A stretch of 58,603 nt of DNA from CALFCX01 sp041650595 (GTDB lineage: Bacteria; Margulisbacteria; WOR-1; JAKLHX01): assembly GCA_041650595.1 (NCBI GenBank), contig JBAZKW010000014.1:1-58603 (forward strand), read 5' to 3'. Made by a program: the position numbers and the translations under genes. The notes beneath the pieces were generated by a model. It had not been told where the DNA came from, made no database searches, and worked only from the letters and a program-made list of their open reading frames with translations. This document shows positions 41,742 through 51,758 of this stretch, in pieces (positions within the stretch are counted from its first letter, which is position 1; every line of letters starts with the position of its first letter).

Positions 41742-41769
41742 GCCAAACTTTGCGAAGCAAAGTTTGGCG
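41742..41769 (-). repeat. imperfect hairpin starting at the tRNA-Arg 3' end
   Basis: GCCAAACTTTGC and GCAAAAGTTTGGC are inverted around GAA with one bulged A. On the transcript strand it begins at the discriminator and CCA of tRNA-Arg. It may guide 3' processing or mark a short palindromic element. Confidence 0.5.
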
Positions 41770-41841
41770 TGCCCGGTAGGACTCAAACCTACGACCCTCT
41801 GCTTAGAAGGCAGATGCTCTATTCAACTGAGCTACGGGCAC
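41766..41841 (-). tRNA. tRNA-Arg (TCT)
   Basis: Acceptor GTGCCCG pairs with CGGGCAC; anticodon loop CTTCTAA gives TCT; TTC arm TAGGTTTGAGTCCTA; encoded CCA at 41766-41768. It is in the same orientation as the neighbouring tRNAs. Confidence 0.9.
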
Positions 41842-41860
41842 TTATTGGCAAAGAGCATAT

Positions 41861-42269
41861 TGCAAATAGCAAATAGTTTAAATCAATCTTTTTTTGAACG
41901 ATCTTATTTTTTTTATTAAAACTTCTGCCTTATTATATAAATCAACTCTTACTGTTTCAGATATGTAATTTCTAGTTTTTGCAAAGTATAATAAATTGAC
42001 TGTCTCTAAGGCAGATCCTACGCTTATATCCAAAAATGAACTAAAATTCTTATTGGTCCTGGTACCAGAGCCTTCTGCAATATTACTGGATATTGAAAGT
42101 GCTGCTTTCCTAACTTGTATAATTAAGTTATATTTCTCGCAATCAGGGAACTTATTACTAATATTATATATTTCATTAGCATAATCAATAGCAAGTTTCC
42201 ATATATCCAGCTCTTCAAACCTGAACATTATAGATACTCTCTTATTAACAATTTGCCATTAGCTATTTG
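41861..42269. repeat. inverted AGCAAATAG repeats flanking the S23-like gene
   Basis: GCAAATAGCAAATAG (41862-41876) and, in reverse, GCAAATAGCTAATGG (complement of 42255-42269) bracket the four-helix gene. Such A/T-rich inverted repeats often border four-helix-bundle (S23) genes and rRNA intervening sequences. Confidence 0.45.
41878..42228 (-). CDS. four-helix-bundle protein (S23/IVS family)
   Basis: The 116-residue protein has the pattern MFRFEELDIWKLAIDYANEIY, ISSNIAEGSGTRTNKNFSSF and LLYFAKTRNYI, the S23 family first known from intervening sequences in 23S rRNA. Function is unknown. It lies alone between tRNA-Arg and tRNA-Pro and is bordered by the inverted AGCAAATAG repeats. Confidence 0.85.
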   Translation of the reverse strand: MFRFEELDIWKLAIDYANEIYNISNKFPDCEKYNLIIQVRKAALSISSNIAEGSGTRTNKNFSSFLDISVGSALETVNLLYFAKTRNYISETVRVDLYNKAEVLIKKIRSFKKRLI

Positions 42270-42275
42270 CTAAAC

Positions 42276-42354
42276 TGGTCGGGGCGCTGGGATTTGAACC
42301 CAGGGCCTCCTGCTCCCAAAGCAGGCGCGCTAAGCCAAACTGCGCTACGCCCCG
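42276..42354 (-). tRNA. tRNA-Pro (TGG)
   Basis: Reading leftward: acceptor CGGGGCG pairs with CGCCCCG, anticodon loop TTTGGGA gives TGG, encoded CCA at 42276-42278. It follows lnt by 58 bases in the same direction. Confidence 0.9.
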
Positions 42355-42412
42355 TTACAAATTTTCCAAATTATTCCTTATTATTTTCTTCAAAACCATG
42401 AGGCATATACGG

Positions 42413-44017
42413 CTATTTATTATACTTGCGATATCGGGTATAGTCAATCATAAAACACCCTATAATAAGCAGGCAGGATAATATAAAAATATCGCCGTAT
42501 TTAGTGTAAAAAGTGAGCCCCGGACACGGACTTAGGCCTATTTCATCAGTTATAAACCCCTCCACAAATATGGCTTGACCGTTTACATCTACCTGGCGGT
42601 ATATCCTGCCGGAGCTTTTGATAAAACACGTAAGCCCTGTATTGGCGCAACGGGCAAACGGCCTCCTGTTTTCCACAGCCCTGAACACGGAATTCGCGGC
42701 ATGTTGATAAGCGGCTGAAGTCCTGCCAAACCACGCGTCATTAGTGATATTTACCATAAAATCAGCGCCGCTAAAAGCAGAACGCCTGGCAAGGTCGGGA
42801 AAGATATCCTCAAAGCATATCAGGCAGGCAAACACGGGCCTGCCGGTATCTCTGGGATTAAACAATGTGTGTTCACTACCGCTTATAAAATTTCCAGTTA
42901 CAGGCAGGATCGCCCTTAAACCGCCTAAATATTTTTCAAAAGGGATAAATTCCCCAAACATCACAAGGCGCAGTTTATCATACCTTTGCAGTATCTGCCC
43001 ATACTCGGAATAGAGCACGGCACTGTTAAGCTCAACAAGACCTTTTTTATCGTCAATACCTGCCATCGGCGCGCCTAAAAGCAGGCGCGCGTTTGAACGC
43101 CTCGCGACCTCCCCGGCATACAACATAAGCCGCGCTTCTTTATTAAGATACCCGGGTATGGCCGTCTCGGGCCATATGATCATATCAGGGCTTGTCTCTT
43201 TCGCCTCCATTGTAAGGCTTTCATAACGTCTAAGGATATGCTCTTTATATTTAATATCCCATTTTTGAGTCTGATTGATATTGGCCTGTATAAGTGATAT
43301 CCTGATAAGCTCTTTGCCTGTATCGTCAGCCTCAAAGCTAATCAATCGCGGATAACCGTAAAAGAATATTACGGCAATCATGGATAATATAACAAGACAC
43401 AGTGAAGCCCCGGCAGTCTTTATCTCCATAGTCCTAAATGAAAAAAAAGGGCCTTTGCCGGTATCCCTGTGTAATAAAATTATTCGCGATACCGAGAATA
43501 CGCAGAAATTCGCAAGCACTATTAGGAATGACACACCGTAGGCACCGGTGATATCCGCTATCTGTATCAGGGGTAACTGCCTATACTGGGAATATGCCAA
43601 AAGATTCCAGCCTATGCCGCCAAAGAGCCCGGCCCGCACGTATTCAAGCAGTACCCACATGGCTGAAGCAGCCAAAAAAGCCGCGCAGGAAGCCGCAGCT
43701 TTCCTCTTTGCCTTCAATATCAGGCGGCAGAATATACCAAAAAAACCGAAATATATCCCTTGGTATAAAGACAAAGATATCCAGCCTACTACTGTTACGC
43801 GGGCAAGCCAATACATGGACATCATAAAAAATAACAGGCCGGAAAGATACGAAAACACGAACGCCTTCTTAAAGGATACACCTTCAATGGCAAAAAATAG
43901 CGGTACCAGACCTACCCATACCAAATACGGAAAATTAAAGGATGAAAAGCCGAGAGCCAATAGCGCGCTTGACAGGGATAAAAAAAAGACAGGCTTGGCC
44001 TGTGAGATAGGCGGCAT
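42413..44017 (-). CDS. lnt: apolipoprotein N-acyltransferase
   Basis: Eight or so hydrophobic helices in the N-terminal 200 residues precede a nitrilase domain with the catalytic triad: Glu in IWPETAIPGY, Lys in YDKLRLVMFGEF, Cys in ACLICFEDIFP. It adds the third acyl chain to outer-membrane lipoproteins, a Gram-negative step. The ATG at 44017 is preferred because the longer frame to 44125 runs over a GC-rich palindrome and the end of secA. Ends 58 bases before tRNA-Pro. Confidence 0.85.
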   Translation of the reverse strand: MPPISQAKPVFFLSLSSALLALGFSSFNFPYLVWVGLVPLFFAIEGVSFKKAFVFSYLSGLLFFMMSMYWLARVTVVGWISLSLYQGIYFGFFGIFCRLILKAKRKAAASCAAFLAASAMWVLLEYVRAGLFGGIGWNLLAYSQYRQLPLIQIADITGAYGVSFLIVLANFCVFSVSRIILLHRDTGKGPFFSFRTMEIKTAGASLCLVILSMIAVIFFYGYPRLISFEADDTGKELIRISLIQANINQTQKWDIKYKEHILRRYESLTMEAKETSPDMIIWPETAIPGYLNKEARLMLYAGEVARRSNARLLLGAPMAGIDDKKGLVELNSAVLYSEYGQILQRYDKLRLVMFGEFIPFEKYLGGLRAILPVTGNFISGSEHTLFNPRDTGRPVFACLICFEDIFPDLARRSAFSGADFMVNITNDAWFGRTSAAYQHAANSVFRAVENRRPFARCANTGLTCFIKSSGRIYRQVDVNGQAIFVEGFITDEIGLSPCPGLTFYTKYGDIFILSCLLIIGCFMIDYTRYRKYNK

Positions 44018-44064
44018 ATACTGTCTATGGACTAAGGCAAGGGGCCTGGGGCGTGACACGTGGT

Positions 44065-44091
44065 CCTGCCGGCCTAACCGGCAATGACAGG
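44065..44091. repeat. GC-rich palindromic element
   Basis: CCTGCCGG...CCGGCAATGACAGG pairs imperfectly in the gap between secA and lnt. It looks like the short dispersed palindromes seen in many genomes and could also stabilise mRNA ends. Only one copy is seen in this window. Confidence 0.35.
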
Positions 44092-44109
44092 CACGGGCCT
44101 TAAAAAACA

Positions 44110-46977
44110 TTACTTTCCGCAGCATTTTTTATATTTTTTACCACTCCCGCAAGGACAGGGGTCATTTCTGCCGATCTTGGGCTCATCCCTTTTAATCGGC
44201 CTAACAGGGCCTTCCTGGGAACCGCTATAATCCGGACGAGGCGGCAGGCCCATATCAATATTACCGGATGAAGGAACCGCGGCGGGCCTTATATCCCTTA
44301 TCGATACAGGCGAATCATGCACAAGCTTGTGCGGCATAGAGCCGAAAACACCTGCCGCATTCTGGGTCTCTATGGCCTGTATCCTGAATATGTATTCAAG
44401 CGAATCATCCCTTATGGAATCTATCATGGACATAAACATATCATAGGCCTCTCTCTGGTATTCCACAAGGGGGTCTCTTTGACCGTATCCTCTTAGATGT
44501 ATGCCTTCTCTTAAATGGTCTATACCCAATAAATGGTCTTTCCATTTTGCGTCAATAGCCTGAAGCATGACAAATTTGGCTATCTCCCGCATCTTATCAG
44601 CGGATATAAGTTTCTCCTTCTGCTCATAAACCGCTTTGATTTCCAAGGCAAGGTGATCTGCCAGCTCCTGCCGGTCTAAAGCCATTATCTTTTCCTTTTC
44701 AAGCTTAACAAGGAATTTACCCTTTGCCCAATTGATAAGGTTATCATAATCCCATTCTTCATTGTGAAGGTTTTCCGCGGCGTATAAAGACATAGCCGAA
44801 TCAACGACATGATCAATCATATTGAATATATATTCCTTCGGGCCCGCGCTTTCTAATACGGTCTTTCTCTCCGAATAAATGACTTCCCTTTGTTTGTTCA
44901 TCACATTATCGTATTCAAGAACATGTTTTCTTATCTCAAAATTGTGGGACTCTACCCTTCTCTGGGCAGTCTCAATGGAACGGGCCACTATCCTGTGCTC
45001 CGCGATAGGGACACCATCTTCAAGGCCGAAGAAATTGACAAGGCGCATTACCCTGTCCGAGGCGAATATCCTCATCAGATCGTCTTCGAGTGAGATAAAA
45101 AACCTGCTTGAACCGGGGTCTCCCTGTCTGCCTGAACGGCCTCTTAGCTGATTATCTATCCGGCGCGCTTCATGCCGTTCCGAACCAATAACATGGAGCC
45201 CGCCTAAACCGGCTACTTCATCATGCTCTTTTTTGGCCGCCTGCCGATATTCATCAAGCATACGCTTCTTTTCATCCTCCGAGACATCCTTTCCCGAAGC
45301 AAGCATCTTGCTAACGGTATCATCTCTTTTGAATTCCGGGTTACCTCCTAATAATATATCAGTGCCTCTTCCGGCCATATTAGTAGCTATGGTAACGGCG
45401 CCTTTGCCCCCGGCCTGGGCAATGATATGGGCCTCAAACTCATGGTATTTGGCGTTTAAAACATTATGCGGTATACCCTTCCTTTCAAGCAACTGGCCGA
45501 TCTGCTCTGATTTATCAATAGAAACAGTGCCTACCAATATAGGACGGCCCTGCTTGTGAAGGACCTCTATCTCATCAACTATGGCGTTGAATTTCTCCCT
45601 TACGGTGCGGTAAACAACATCTGGGAAATTCGTCCTGGATAGGGATTTATTGGTCGGTATAGACACCACGTCAAGGTTATATATCTTTAGAAACTCCTCG
45701 GACTCCGTCAGCGCCGTGCCGGTCATGCCCGCAAGTTTTTCATACATACGAAAATAATTCTGAAAGGTGATAGTAGCCAGGGTCTGGTTTTCCCTTTCGA
45801 TCTTGACACCCTCTTTCGCCTCTATCGCCTGATGGAGCCCGTCGCTCCAACGCCTTCCGGGCATAAGGCGGCCCGTGAATTCGTCAACGATTATCACCTG
45901 CCCGTTCTTGACTATATAATCAACGTCGTGTTTAAAATTGCAATGCGCTCTTAACGCCTGGTTAACGTGGTGCTTGTATTCCATAGAGGCGATAGTATGC
46001 ATGTCCTTTATACCCAAAAGCTCGGCAGCCTTTATCTCGCCTGCCTCGGTCAGATATGCCGTGCGAGCCTTCTCGTCAATGATGTAATCGCCTGTTTCCT
46101 CTTTTGTCTTTTCATCCCGGGCGCCTTTGCTAAGCCGCGGTATTACCTTATCAATCTTGTAATATTTATCCGTGGATGCCTCGGCGGGCCCTGATATTAT
46201 CAAAGGCGTCCTTGCCTCGTCTATTAATATGCTGTCAACCTCGTCAATGATAGCAAAGAAAGGTTCGCGCTGGACCATCTCCTGCTTGGATATCACCATA
46301 TTATCGCGCAGGTAATCAAAACCGTATTCATTGTTCGTTCCGTATGTTATATCGGCGGCATAAGCAGCCTTCCTGGCTTCGGCTGACATATCATGCTGTA
46401 TCACTCCTATAGACAAGCCTAAAAATTCATAGACAGGGCCCATCCATTCGCGATCGCGCCGCGAAAGATAATCATTTACCGTAACAACGTGTACCCCTTT
46501 GCCCAATAAGGCGTTAAGATAGACGGGAAGGGTCGCCACAAGCGTCTTGCCCTCACCCGTAGCCATCTCGGATATCCTTCCCTGATGCAGGACATACCCG
46601 CCAATTATCTGACAGTCGAAATGGCGCATATTGATCACCCTCTTTGCCGCCTCTCTTACAACGGCAAATACCTCAGGCAGGATCTCATCAAACATACTGT
46701 TATAAAGCCTCTTAAGACATGCCTTCTCTTTATCTCTTGCCGCCTGCGCTGTCGATTCGTCAACACGCCTTTTAAGTTTCGCGATCTCATCCGAGAGGGC
46801 CTGCTGCCTTCCGGCTAAATGAGCTCGAAATTCATCCGTCTTTGCGCGCAGTTGTTTATCCGAAAGTGCCGCCACGGACTGTTCGAGGGCATTGACCAAA
46901 GACAATATATTCTCTATCTTCTTTAACTCTCTTTCGTTCTGCGAACCAAATATCATTTTCTTCATCCACTTTATCAT
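44110..46977 (-). CDS. secA: preprotein translocase ATPase SecA
   Basis: 955 residues: ATGEGKTLVATLP (Walker A), FAIIDEVDSILIDEA (Walker B), and a second RecA domain with TNMAGRGTDILLGGNPEF. The C-terminus is the zinc-binding tail GRNDPCPCGSGKKYKKCCGK, which binds SecB or phospholipids. It drives export through SecYEG. The start overlaps prfB by 4 bases. Confidence 0.95.
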   Translation of the reverse strand: MIKWMKKMIFGSQNERELKKIENILSLVNALEQSVAALSDKQLRAKTDEFRAHLAGRQQALSDEIAKLKRRVDESTAQAARDKEKACLKRLYNSMFDEILPEVFAVVREAAKRVINMRHFDCQIIGGYVLHQGRISEMATGEGKTLVATLPVYLNALLGKGVHVVTVNDYLSRRDREWMGPVYEFLGLSIGVIQHDMSAEARKAAYAADITYGTNNEYGFDYLRDNMVISKQEMVQREPFFAIIDEVDSILIDEARTPLIISGPAEASTDKYYKIDKVIPRLSKGARDEKTKEETGDYIIDEKARTAYLTEAGEIKAAELLGIKDMHTIASMEYKHHVNQALRAHCNFKHDVDYIVKNGQVIIVDEFTGRLMPGRRWSDGLHQAIEAKEGVKIERENQTLATITFQNYFRMYEKLAGMTGTALTESEEFLKIYNLDVVSIPTNKSLSRTNFPDVVYRTVREKFNAIVDEIEVLHKQGRPILVGTVSIDKSEQIGQLLERKGIPHNVLNAKYHEFEAHIIAQAGGKGAVTIATNMAGRGTDILLGGNPEFKRDDTVSKMLASGKDVSEDEKKRMLDEYRQAAKKEHDEVAGLGGLHVIGSERHEARRIDNQLRGRSGRQGDPGSSRFFISLEDDLMRIFASDRVMRLVNFFGLEDGVPIAEHRIVARSIETAQRRVESHNFEIRKHVLEYDNVMNKQREVIYSERKTVLESAGPKEYIFNMIDHVVDSAMSLYAAENLHNEEWDYDNLINWAKGKFLVKLEKEKIMALDRQELADHLALEIKAVYEQKEKLISADKMREIAKFVMLQAIDAKWKDHLLGIDHLREGIHLRGYGQRDPLVEYQREAYDMFMSMIDSIRDDSLEYIFRIQAIETQNAAGVFGSMPHKLVHDSPVSIRDIRPAAVPSSGNIDMGLPPRPDYSGSQEGPVRPIKRDEPKIGRNDPCPCGSGKKYKKCCGK

Positions 46978-48075
46978 GTCTTTGCCTTCTTGAGCCTTAA
47001 GAATGCCTGTATAAATCTGTCTATATCGCCATCCATAACAGCCTGCGTATTGGAAGTCTCTTCCTTTGTTCTATGGTCTTTTACCATATTATAAGGGTGA
47101 AATACGTATGAACGTATCTGACTGCCCCATTCTATTTTTTGCTTGGCAGCATGGGTCTTTTCCATCTGCTCCCTTATCTCCTGTTGTTTCTTCTCATAAA
47201 GCCGCGCCTTTAGTATCTTCATCGCGATGGCCCTGTTCTTTATCTGGGAACGCTCATTCTGGCACTGCACGACAATTCCTGTAGGCATATGCGTTATCCT
47301 GACGGCGGAGTCGGTCGTATTAACACTTTGGCCACCACAACCGCTTGAGCGATAGACATCTATCTTAATGTCCTTTTCCGCTATCTCTATCTCGATATCA
47401 TCGGTGATCTCCGTTATAACATCCACCGAGGCAAAAGATGTGTGCCTTCTCTTGTTCGCGTCAAAAGGGGATATCCGCACAAGTCTGTGGACACCCCTTT
47501 CCCCTTTAAGATAACCGTACGCCCACTCACCCTTTATGATAATAGTGGCATTTTTTATCCCGGCCTCTTCACCAGATAAGAGGTCAATGTTCTCAACATC
47601 ATAGCCCATGATATTGGCCCAGCGGCAATACATCCTTAGAAGCATGTTCGCCCAATCGCAAGACTCTGTCCCGCCGGCGCCCGAATTGATATTCACTATG
47701 GCATTGTTAATATCATGCCTTCCATTTAAAAGGCTTTTAAACTCAAGGTTATCCACAGAGGCCTGGAGACGGCCTAACTCAACAGCTGCCTCTTTTATAG
47801 ACGGCTCGTCGTTATTGTCTATGATAGAAAACAATTCCTCTATATCTTGGCAATCTTTCAAGCAGGAATTAAAAGGCTCTGTCGTGGCTTTAAGAAATTT
47901 CAACCTCACGATTATGTCGTTGGCCTTCTGCTGATTGGCCCAAAAACCCTGGGCGGACATGGTTGATTCTATGTGAGAGATTTCAACAAGCTTATTGGGT
48001 ATGTCAAAGATACCCCCTTAGGCAGTCAAGCTTGCCCTTTATTACGTCTATTTGTGATCTCATCGCTTCTAACAT
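46974..48075 (-). CDS. prfB: peptide chain release factor 2, made by +1 frameshift
   Basis: The first frame starts ATG 48075 (MLEAMRSQIDVIKGKLD) and stops at TGA 48004; the second frame continues without a start. The SPF tripeptide (RISPFD) that reads UGA/UAA and GCGGQSVNTTDS (GGQ loop) are present. The total is about 366 residues, the family size. It releases peptides at UAA and UGA. secA overlaps its end. Confidence 0.95.
48004..48009 (-). promoter_or_regulatory. prfB programmed +1 frameshift site
   Basis: The minus strand reads AGGGGGTATCTTTGAC: an SD-like AGGGGG just before CTT TGA C, the standard RF2 autoregulation site. CTT slips to TTT when RF2 is low. Confidence 0.95.
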
Positions 48076-48152
48076 GGTATTTTAGAGGATATCATAGCGT
48101 ATGATTTTTTACAAGCTGAAATTGATGTAAACCGAAACTATAAACTTCTTCT

Positions 48153-48473
48153 TTACCTTAAACCGCGACGCGGGGACCCATCCCTGCCGAGGTTAAGGGC
48201 CTCCAGGCGCAAAAGACGGCGCTTGGCCCGGACCCCATTTACAAAACCGCCTATTGAGCCGTCTGACCTGATAACTCTATGACACGGGATAAGGCCTATG
48301 CTCGGATTCTTGTTCAAGGCATTGCCAACCGCCCTCCAGGCGCGTGGACAACCTATCTCCGTGGCGATATCTTTATATGTCCTGGTCTCCGCTTCAGGTA
48401 TGCGGGAAACAGCGTCATATACCCTTTGCCTAAACTCTGAAATGGTCGTAGACCGCCTTTGCCTCTTTTTCAT
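48153..48473 (-). CDS. methylated-DNA--cysteine methyltransferase-like protein
   Basis: 106 residues with FRQRVYDAVSRIPEAETRTY, GCPRAWRAVGNALNKNP and the active-site IPCHRV, followed by SIGGF. The cysteine is kept, so the protein may repair O6-alkylguanine rather than be an inactive Atl type. No N-terminal domain is present. The start overlaps uvrC by 44 bases; a later start is possible. Confidence 0.85.
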   Translation of the reverse strand: MKKRQRRSTTISEFRQRVYDAVSRIPEAETRTYKDIATEIGCPRAWRAVGNALNKNPSIGLIPCHRVIRSDGSIGGFVNGVRAKRRLLRLEALNLGRDGSPRRGLR

Positions 48474-49881
48474 TGATAAAAGGCGCCTCTTTTAGCCGGT
48501 CCATATCTGCCGTCTTAACCTTGTCAAGCGAACCGAAATATTTAATAAGCTCAGCCTTTCTCCTGGGACCTATACCTTTTATGCGGTCAAGTTCTGAACA
48601 CCTTGTCCCTTTACTGCGCAAATTTCTGTGATATGTTATGGCAAACCTGTGAGCCTCGTCCCTTATCCTCTGGCACAGCAATAGAGCCTTGGGAAAATTG
48701 CCCAAAAGAACAGGGTCCTTTTTTTCATGTATATAAAGCTTGTCCGGATTCTTGGCAATACCCGCCGCGGGGACATCCATTATCCTTAAAGAACGCAATT
48801 GGGCCTTGGCAGCCGAGAGATGGCCTCTTCCGCCGTCGATCAAGACAAGATCAGGCATGGGCGCTTTCTCGGCCAATAGCCTTTTATACCGCCTAAACAC
48901 TATCTCGCGCATCATGCTATAATCATCTATCACATCAACTGTTTTTATCTTAAAATGCATATAAGAGTTTTTATAAGGCATAGCCTGCTTGAAACAAACC
49001 ATAGAACCCACAGCCTCTTTACCGCTCGTATTTGAGACATCAAAGGCCTCTATCACCAAAGGCTGGCGCGAGAGCCCAAGCAAAGACTTTAATTCCTCAA
49101 GGCCCTGAAGGTTTGCTGAATTTCCGTCGGAAGAGGCCTGATCCTTAGAAACACCGGGGGCATAACCTTTTGCTAAAAACAACGCCGAAAGAGCGCCTAT
49201 GCGATCCCTGATCCTCGCGGCCTTTTCGTAGTCTTTATTGTCCGAGGCGTCCTTCATCTTTCGTGACAATATCGCCAAAAGATCCTGCTGTTTACCCTCT
49301 AAGAATAATCTCAATTCCTCTACATAGGCAAGATATTCAGCTCCTATGTCGTCGTGAAGACATGGCGCCAGGCACTGGCCAATATGCATGTCAAGGCACC
49401 CTTTTTTGGCCTTTCCTAAAGGCATATTGCGGCAGGTCCTTAAAGGAAACATCCTTCTTAGTAATTTGACCGCTTCCGATAAGAGACGCGCGTTGGTAAA
49501 CGGCCCGAAATACGCAGCCCCATCGGGTTTTAATTTCCTGACTACCGCAAGCCGCGGGTATCTTTCGTTTATCGACAGCTTGATCCTCGGATACGCCTTA
49601 TCGTCTTTAAGCAGGGTATTGAATCTCGGGTTATATCTCTTGACAAGCGCTGATTCAAGCAACAGCGCGGTTGATTCGGTGGATGTGCGTATGCACTCAA
49701 TGTCCGATATGCTCTCAAGCAGGGCGCTTTTTTTGCCATCACGCGGCGGCGAAAAATAAGACCTTACCCTCTTTTTTAAAGATGAGGATTTGCCGATATA
49801 TATAATGGAAGACTCTTTGTCCTTAAAGATATACACCCCCGGCGAATCGGGAATATGGCCTATCTTTTCCTTGATATCCAA
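48430..49881 (-). CDS. uvrC: excinuclease ABC subunit C
   Basis: 483 residues: GIY-YIG nuclease (PGVYIFKDKESSIIYIGKSS), UVR helices near 200-235, RNase H-like C-terminal nuclease (LVLIDGGRGHLSAA) and a helix-hairpin-helix end (IKGIGPRRKAELIKYFG). It makes both incisions in nucleotide excision repair. Shorter than the usual 600 residues but with all main parts. Its last residues overlap the alkyltransferase gene. Confidence 0.95.
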   Translation of the reverse strand: MDIKEKIGHIPDSPGVYIFKDKESSIIYIGKSSSLKKRVRSYFSPPRDGKKSALLESISDIECIRTSTESTALLLESALVKRYNPRFNTLLKDDKAYPRIKLSINERYPRLAVVRKLKPDGAAYFGPFTNARLLSEAVKLLRRMFPLRTCRNMPLGKAKKGCLDMHIGQCLAPCLHDDIGAEYLAYVEELRLFLEGKQQDLLAILSRKMKDASDNKDYEKAARIRDRIGALSALFLAKGYAPGVSKDQASSDGNSANLQGLEELKSLLGLSRQPLVIEAFDVSNTSGKEAVGSMVCFKQAMPYKNSYMHFKIKTVDVIDDYSMMREIVFRRYKRLLAEKAPMPDLVLIDGGRGHLSAAKAQLRSLRIMDVPAAGIAKNPDKLYIHEKKDPVLLGNFPKALLLCQRIRDEAHRFAITYHRNLRSKGTRCSELDRIKGIGPRRKAELIKYFGSLDKVKTADMDRLKEAPFINEKEAKAVYDHFRV

Positions 49882-51413
49882 GACCTTAACTCCTCAAACT
49901 CTTTAACGCGCAGTAAAAAACACGCTATCGCGTAAAAAACTACCGCCGAGCAAATAGTCAGGGCCAGGGCCGCCATTGAAAAAGCCGGCCGCGCGGGCAG
50001 GATCCTTGCTAAAAATAAATATGTCTGATAAGCACCCGCGCCCGTTATAACAGACGCCGTTACGATTTTCAGCAAAGACACAAAAAGCATCTTTTCATAA
50101 AAAGTGCCTGCCCTCTTTTTTAAAGCAGAAAAGAGCATTATCGCGTTAAGCGCTCCCGCCAGAGAACCGGCCAGGGCCAGGCCGCCGACCTTGAGCTTGA
50201 ACATAAATGCCGCGCTGAACATTATATTGGCCATAAGGGATATGGCCGCCAGCTTCACGGGTGTCCTTGTATCCTGCATGGCATAAAATCCGTTTACAAG
50301 TATCTTTATAACCCCATACGATAAAAGCCCAAATGAGCAGTAAAAAAGCGCGCTTGCGGTTATACTCGTGGAATAGCTTCCAAACGCGCCCCGCTGAAGC
50401 AATATCTTTGTAATCGGCCCTGATAATACCGCGAGACCGGCCGTAGCAGGCAAGAGCAGGAAGAAAATAACCCTTAAGAGAAAATTTATAGACCTCGAAA
50501 ACTCCCGCCCTTGTTTATTTACTATATAACCAGAGAGTTCGGGCAAAGACGCCTGGGCAAGGGCTACAGCGAATACGGCAAGAGGCAATTGCATTATCCT
50601 GTTTGAAAAATAAAGCGCGGCCACCGCGCCCTCTCCTACTATCCTGCCTATCGAGGCAAGAGCGGTAGCGACAAAAACATTTATCTGATATATGCCGCTT
50701 CCGAAAACTCTGGGCAGTAACAAGCGAAGTATCTTTTTTACCCGCGGATGGGAAAAACCGCTTTGGGTAAATGTCATGCCGCTTTTTAGAAGCACGGGAA
50801 TCTGAATAAGCGCCTGTAATATGCCCCCAGCCAACACGCCTATGGCAAGGCCTGTTATATCCTGCCTCCATATAAACATGCAGGCAATAAGCGAGACGTT
50901 TAAAAGACCCGGGCCGAAAGCGGGAGCGGCAAAATGCCTGATAGAATTTAAGACCCCCATACCATAGGCCGAAAGGCCGATGAAGATAAGATATGGGAAC
51001 ATCACCTTTGTAAGGACTACGGTAATATCAAGCTTCAGGCTGTCTTCCAAAAAACCAGGGGCCATGGCAAACACTATAGGCCTTGAAAACAAAAACCCGG
51101 CTACCGTCAACGCGCACAAGATGACAAGGATAAGGTTCAGTATAATATTGGCTAATTTCCAAAACGCCTCTTTACCCTCAAGGTTTAATTCCTCGACCAG
51201 GACAGGTACAACGGCCGAATTCGTAGCACCCTCACCTATCAGATCACGCATGAGATTGGGTATCCTAAATGCCACGACAAAGGCCTGCGCGCTTATGCCG
51301 GTACCAAAAATGGCCGCGAACATTATGTCCCTGACAAAACCTAAAACACGGCTTAAGAGGGTGGCAATGCCTATAATCCCTGCTGACCTAACTATGGATT
51401 TATTAGTTGACAT
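49860..51413 (-). CDS. murJ: lipid II flippase MurJ
   Basis: 517 residues with 14 or so hydrophobic helices, starting SAGIIGIATLLSRVLGFVRD, and FRIPNLMRDLIGEGATNSAVVP, the MurJ/MviN signature. It flips the peptidoglycan precursor. Overlaps uvrC start by 22 bases. rpsT is divergent upstream. Confidence 0.9.
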   Translation of the reverse strand: MSTNKSIVRSAGIIGIATLLSRVLGFVRDIMFAAIFGTGISAQAFVVAFRIPNLMRDLIGEGATNSAVVPVLVEELNLEGKEAFWKLANIILNLILVILCALTVAGFLFSRPIVFAMAPGFLEDSLKLDITVVLTKVMFPYLIFIGLSAYGMGVLNSIRHFAAPAFGPGLLNVSLIACMFIWRQDITGLAIGVLAGGILQALIQIPVLLKSGMTFTQSGFSHPRVKKILRLLLPRVFGSGIYQINVFVATALASIGRIVGEGAVAALYFSNRIMQLPLAVFAVALAQASLPELSGYIVNKQGREFSRSINFLLRVIFFLLLPATAGLAVLSGPITKILLQRGAFGSYSTSITASALFYCSFGLLSYGVIKILVNGFYAMQDTRTPVKLAAISLMANIMFSAAFMFKLKVGGLALAGSLAGALNAIMLFSALKKRAGTFYEKMLFVSLLKIVTASVITGAGAYQTYLFLARILPARPAFSMAALALTICSAVVFYAIACFLLRVKEFEELRSWISRKR

Positions 51414-51462
51414 ATCTTACCTTGTTATGCTATATTATCACCTTACATTACTGGAGGACAAT

Positions 51463-51753
51463 ATGGCTAACCTAAAATCGGCAAAAAAATCAATAAGACA
51501 AGACAAAAAGAGAAGGCCCCATAATACTGCGATGCTTTCTGAACTAAAAACCCTTACCAAAAAATTAAACGCCCTTATAACCGGAGGCAAGGGTGAAGAG
51601 GCGTCAAGGTCTTTTTCCGTTCTTATGTCCAAGCTGGATAAGGCCGCGAAAAAAAATCTTATAAAACAACGTAATGCCGACCGCAAAAAATCACGCCTAT
51701 CATCAAAAATAGCGAAGCTTAAAAAGATGCCACCTGCTGGAGATAAAAAATAA
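51463..51753 (+). CDS. rpsT: ribosomal protein S20
   Basis: 96 residues, MANLKSAKKSIRQDKKRR, with GGAGG ribosome site before ATG 51463 and the helical basic body NAMLSELKT-like (NTAMLSELKTLTKK). It binds 16S rRNA and helps start 30S assembly. A longer frame to 50980 is a shadow of murJ. holA converges from the right. Confidence 0.95.
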   Translation: MANLKSAKKSIRQDKKRRPHNTAMLSELKTLTKKLNALITGGKGEEASRSFSVLMSKLDKAAKKNLIKQRNADRKKSRLSSKIAKLKKMPPAGDKK

Positions 51754-51758
51754 ACGGT

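Noticed and set aside
41583..41876. Rightward ORF across tRNA-His and tRNA-Arg
   Set aside because: It runs over two clear tRNAs and has no ribosome site.
43548..44087. Rightward ORF of 179 codons opposite lnt
   Set aside because: Antisense shadow of the membrane-rich lnt gene.
50980..51462. Longer rightward ORF before rpsT
   Set aside because: Antisense to murJ; S20 starts at 51463 with a ribosome site and the usual N-terminus.
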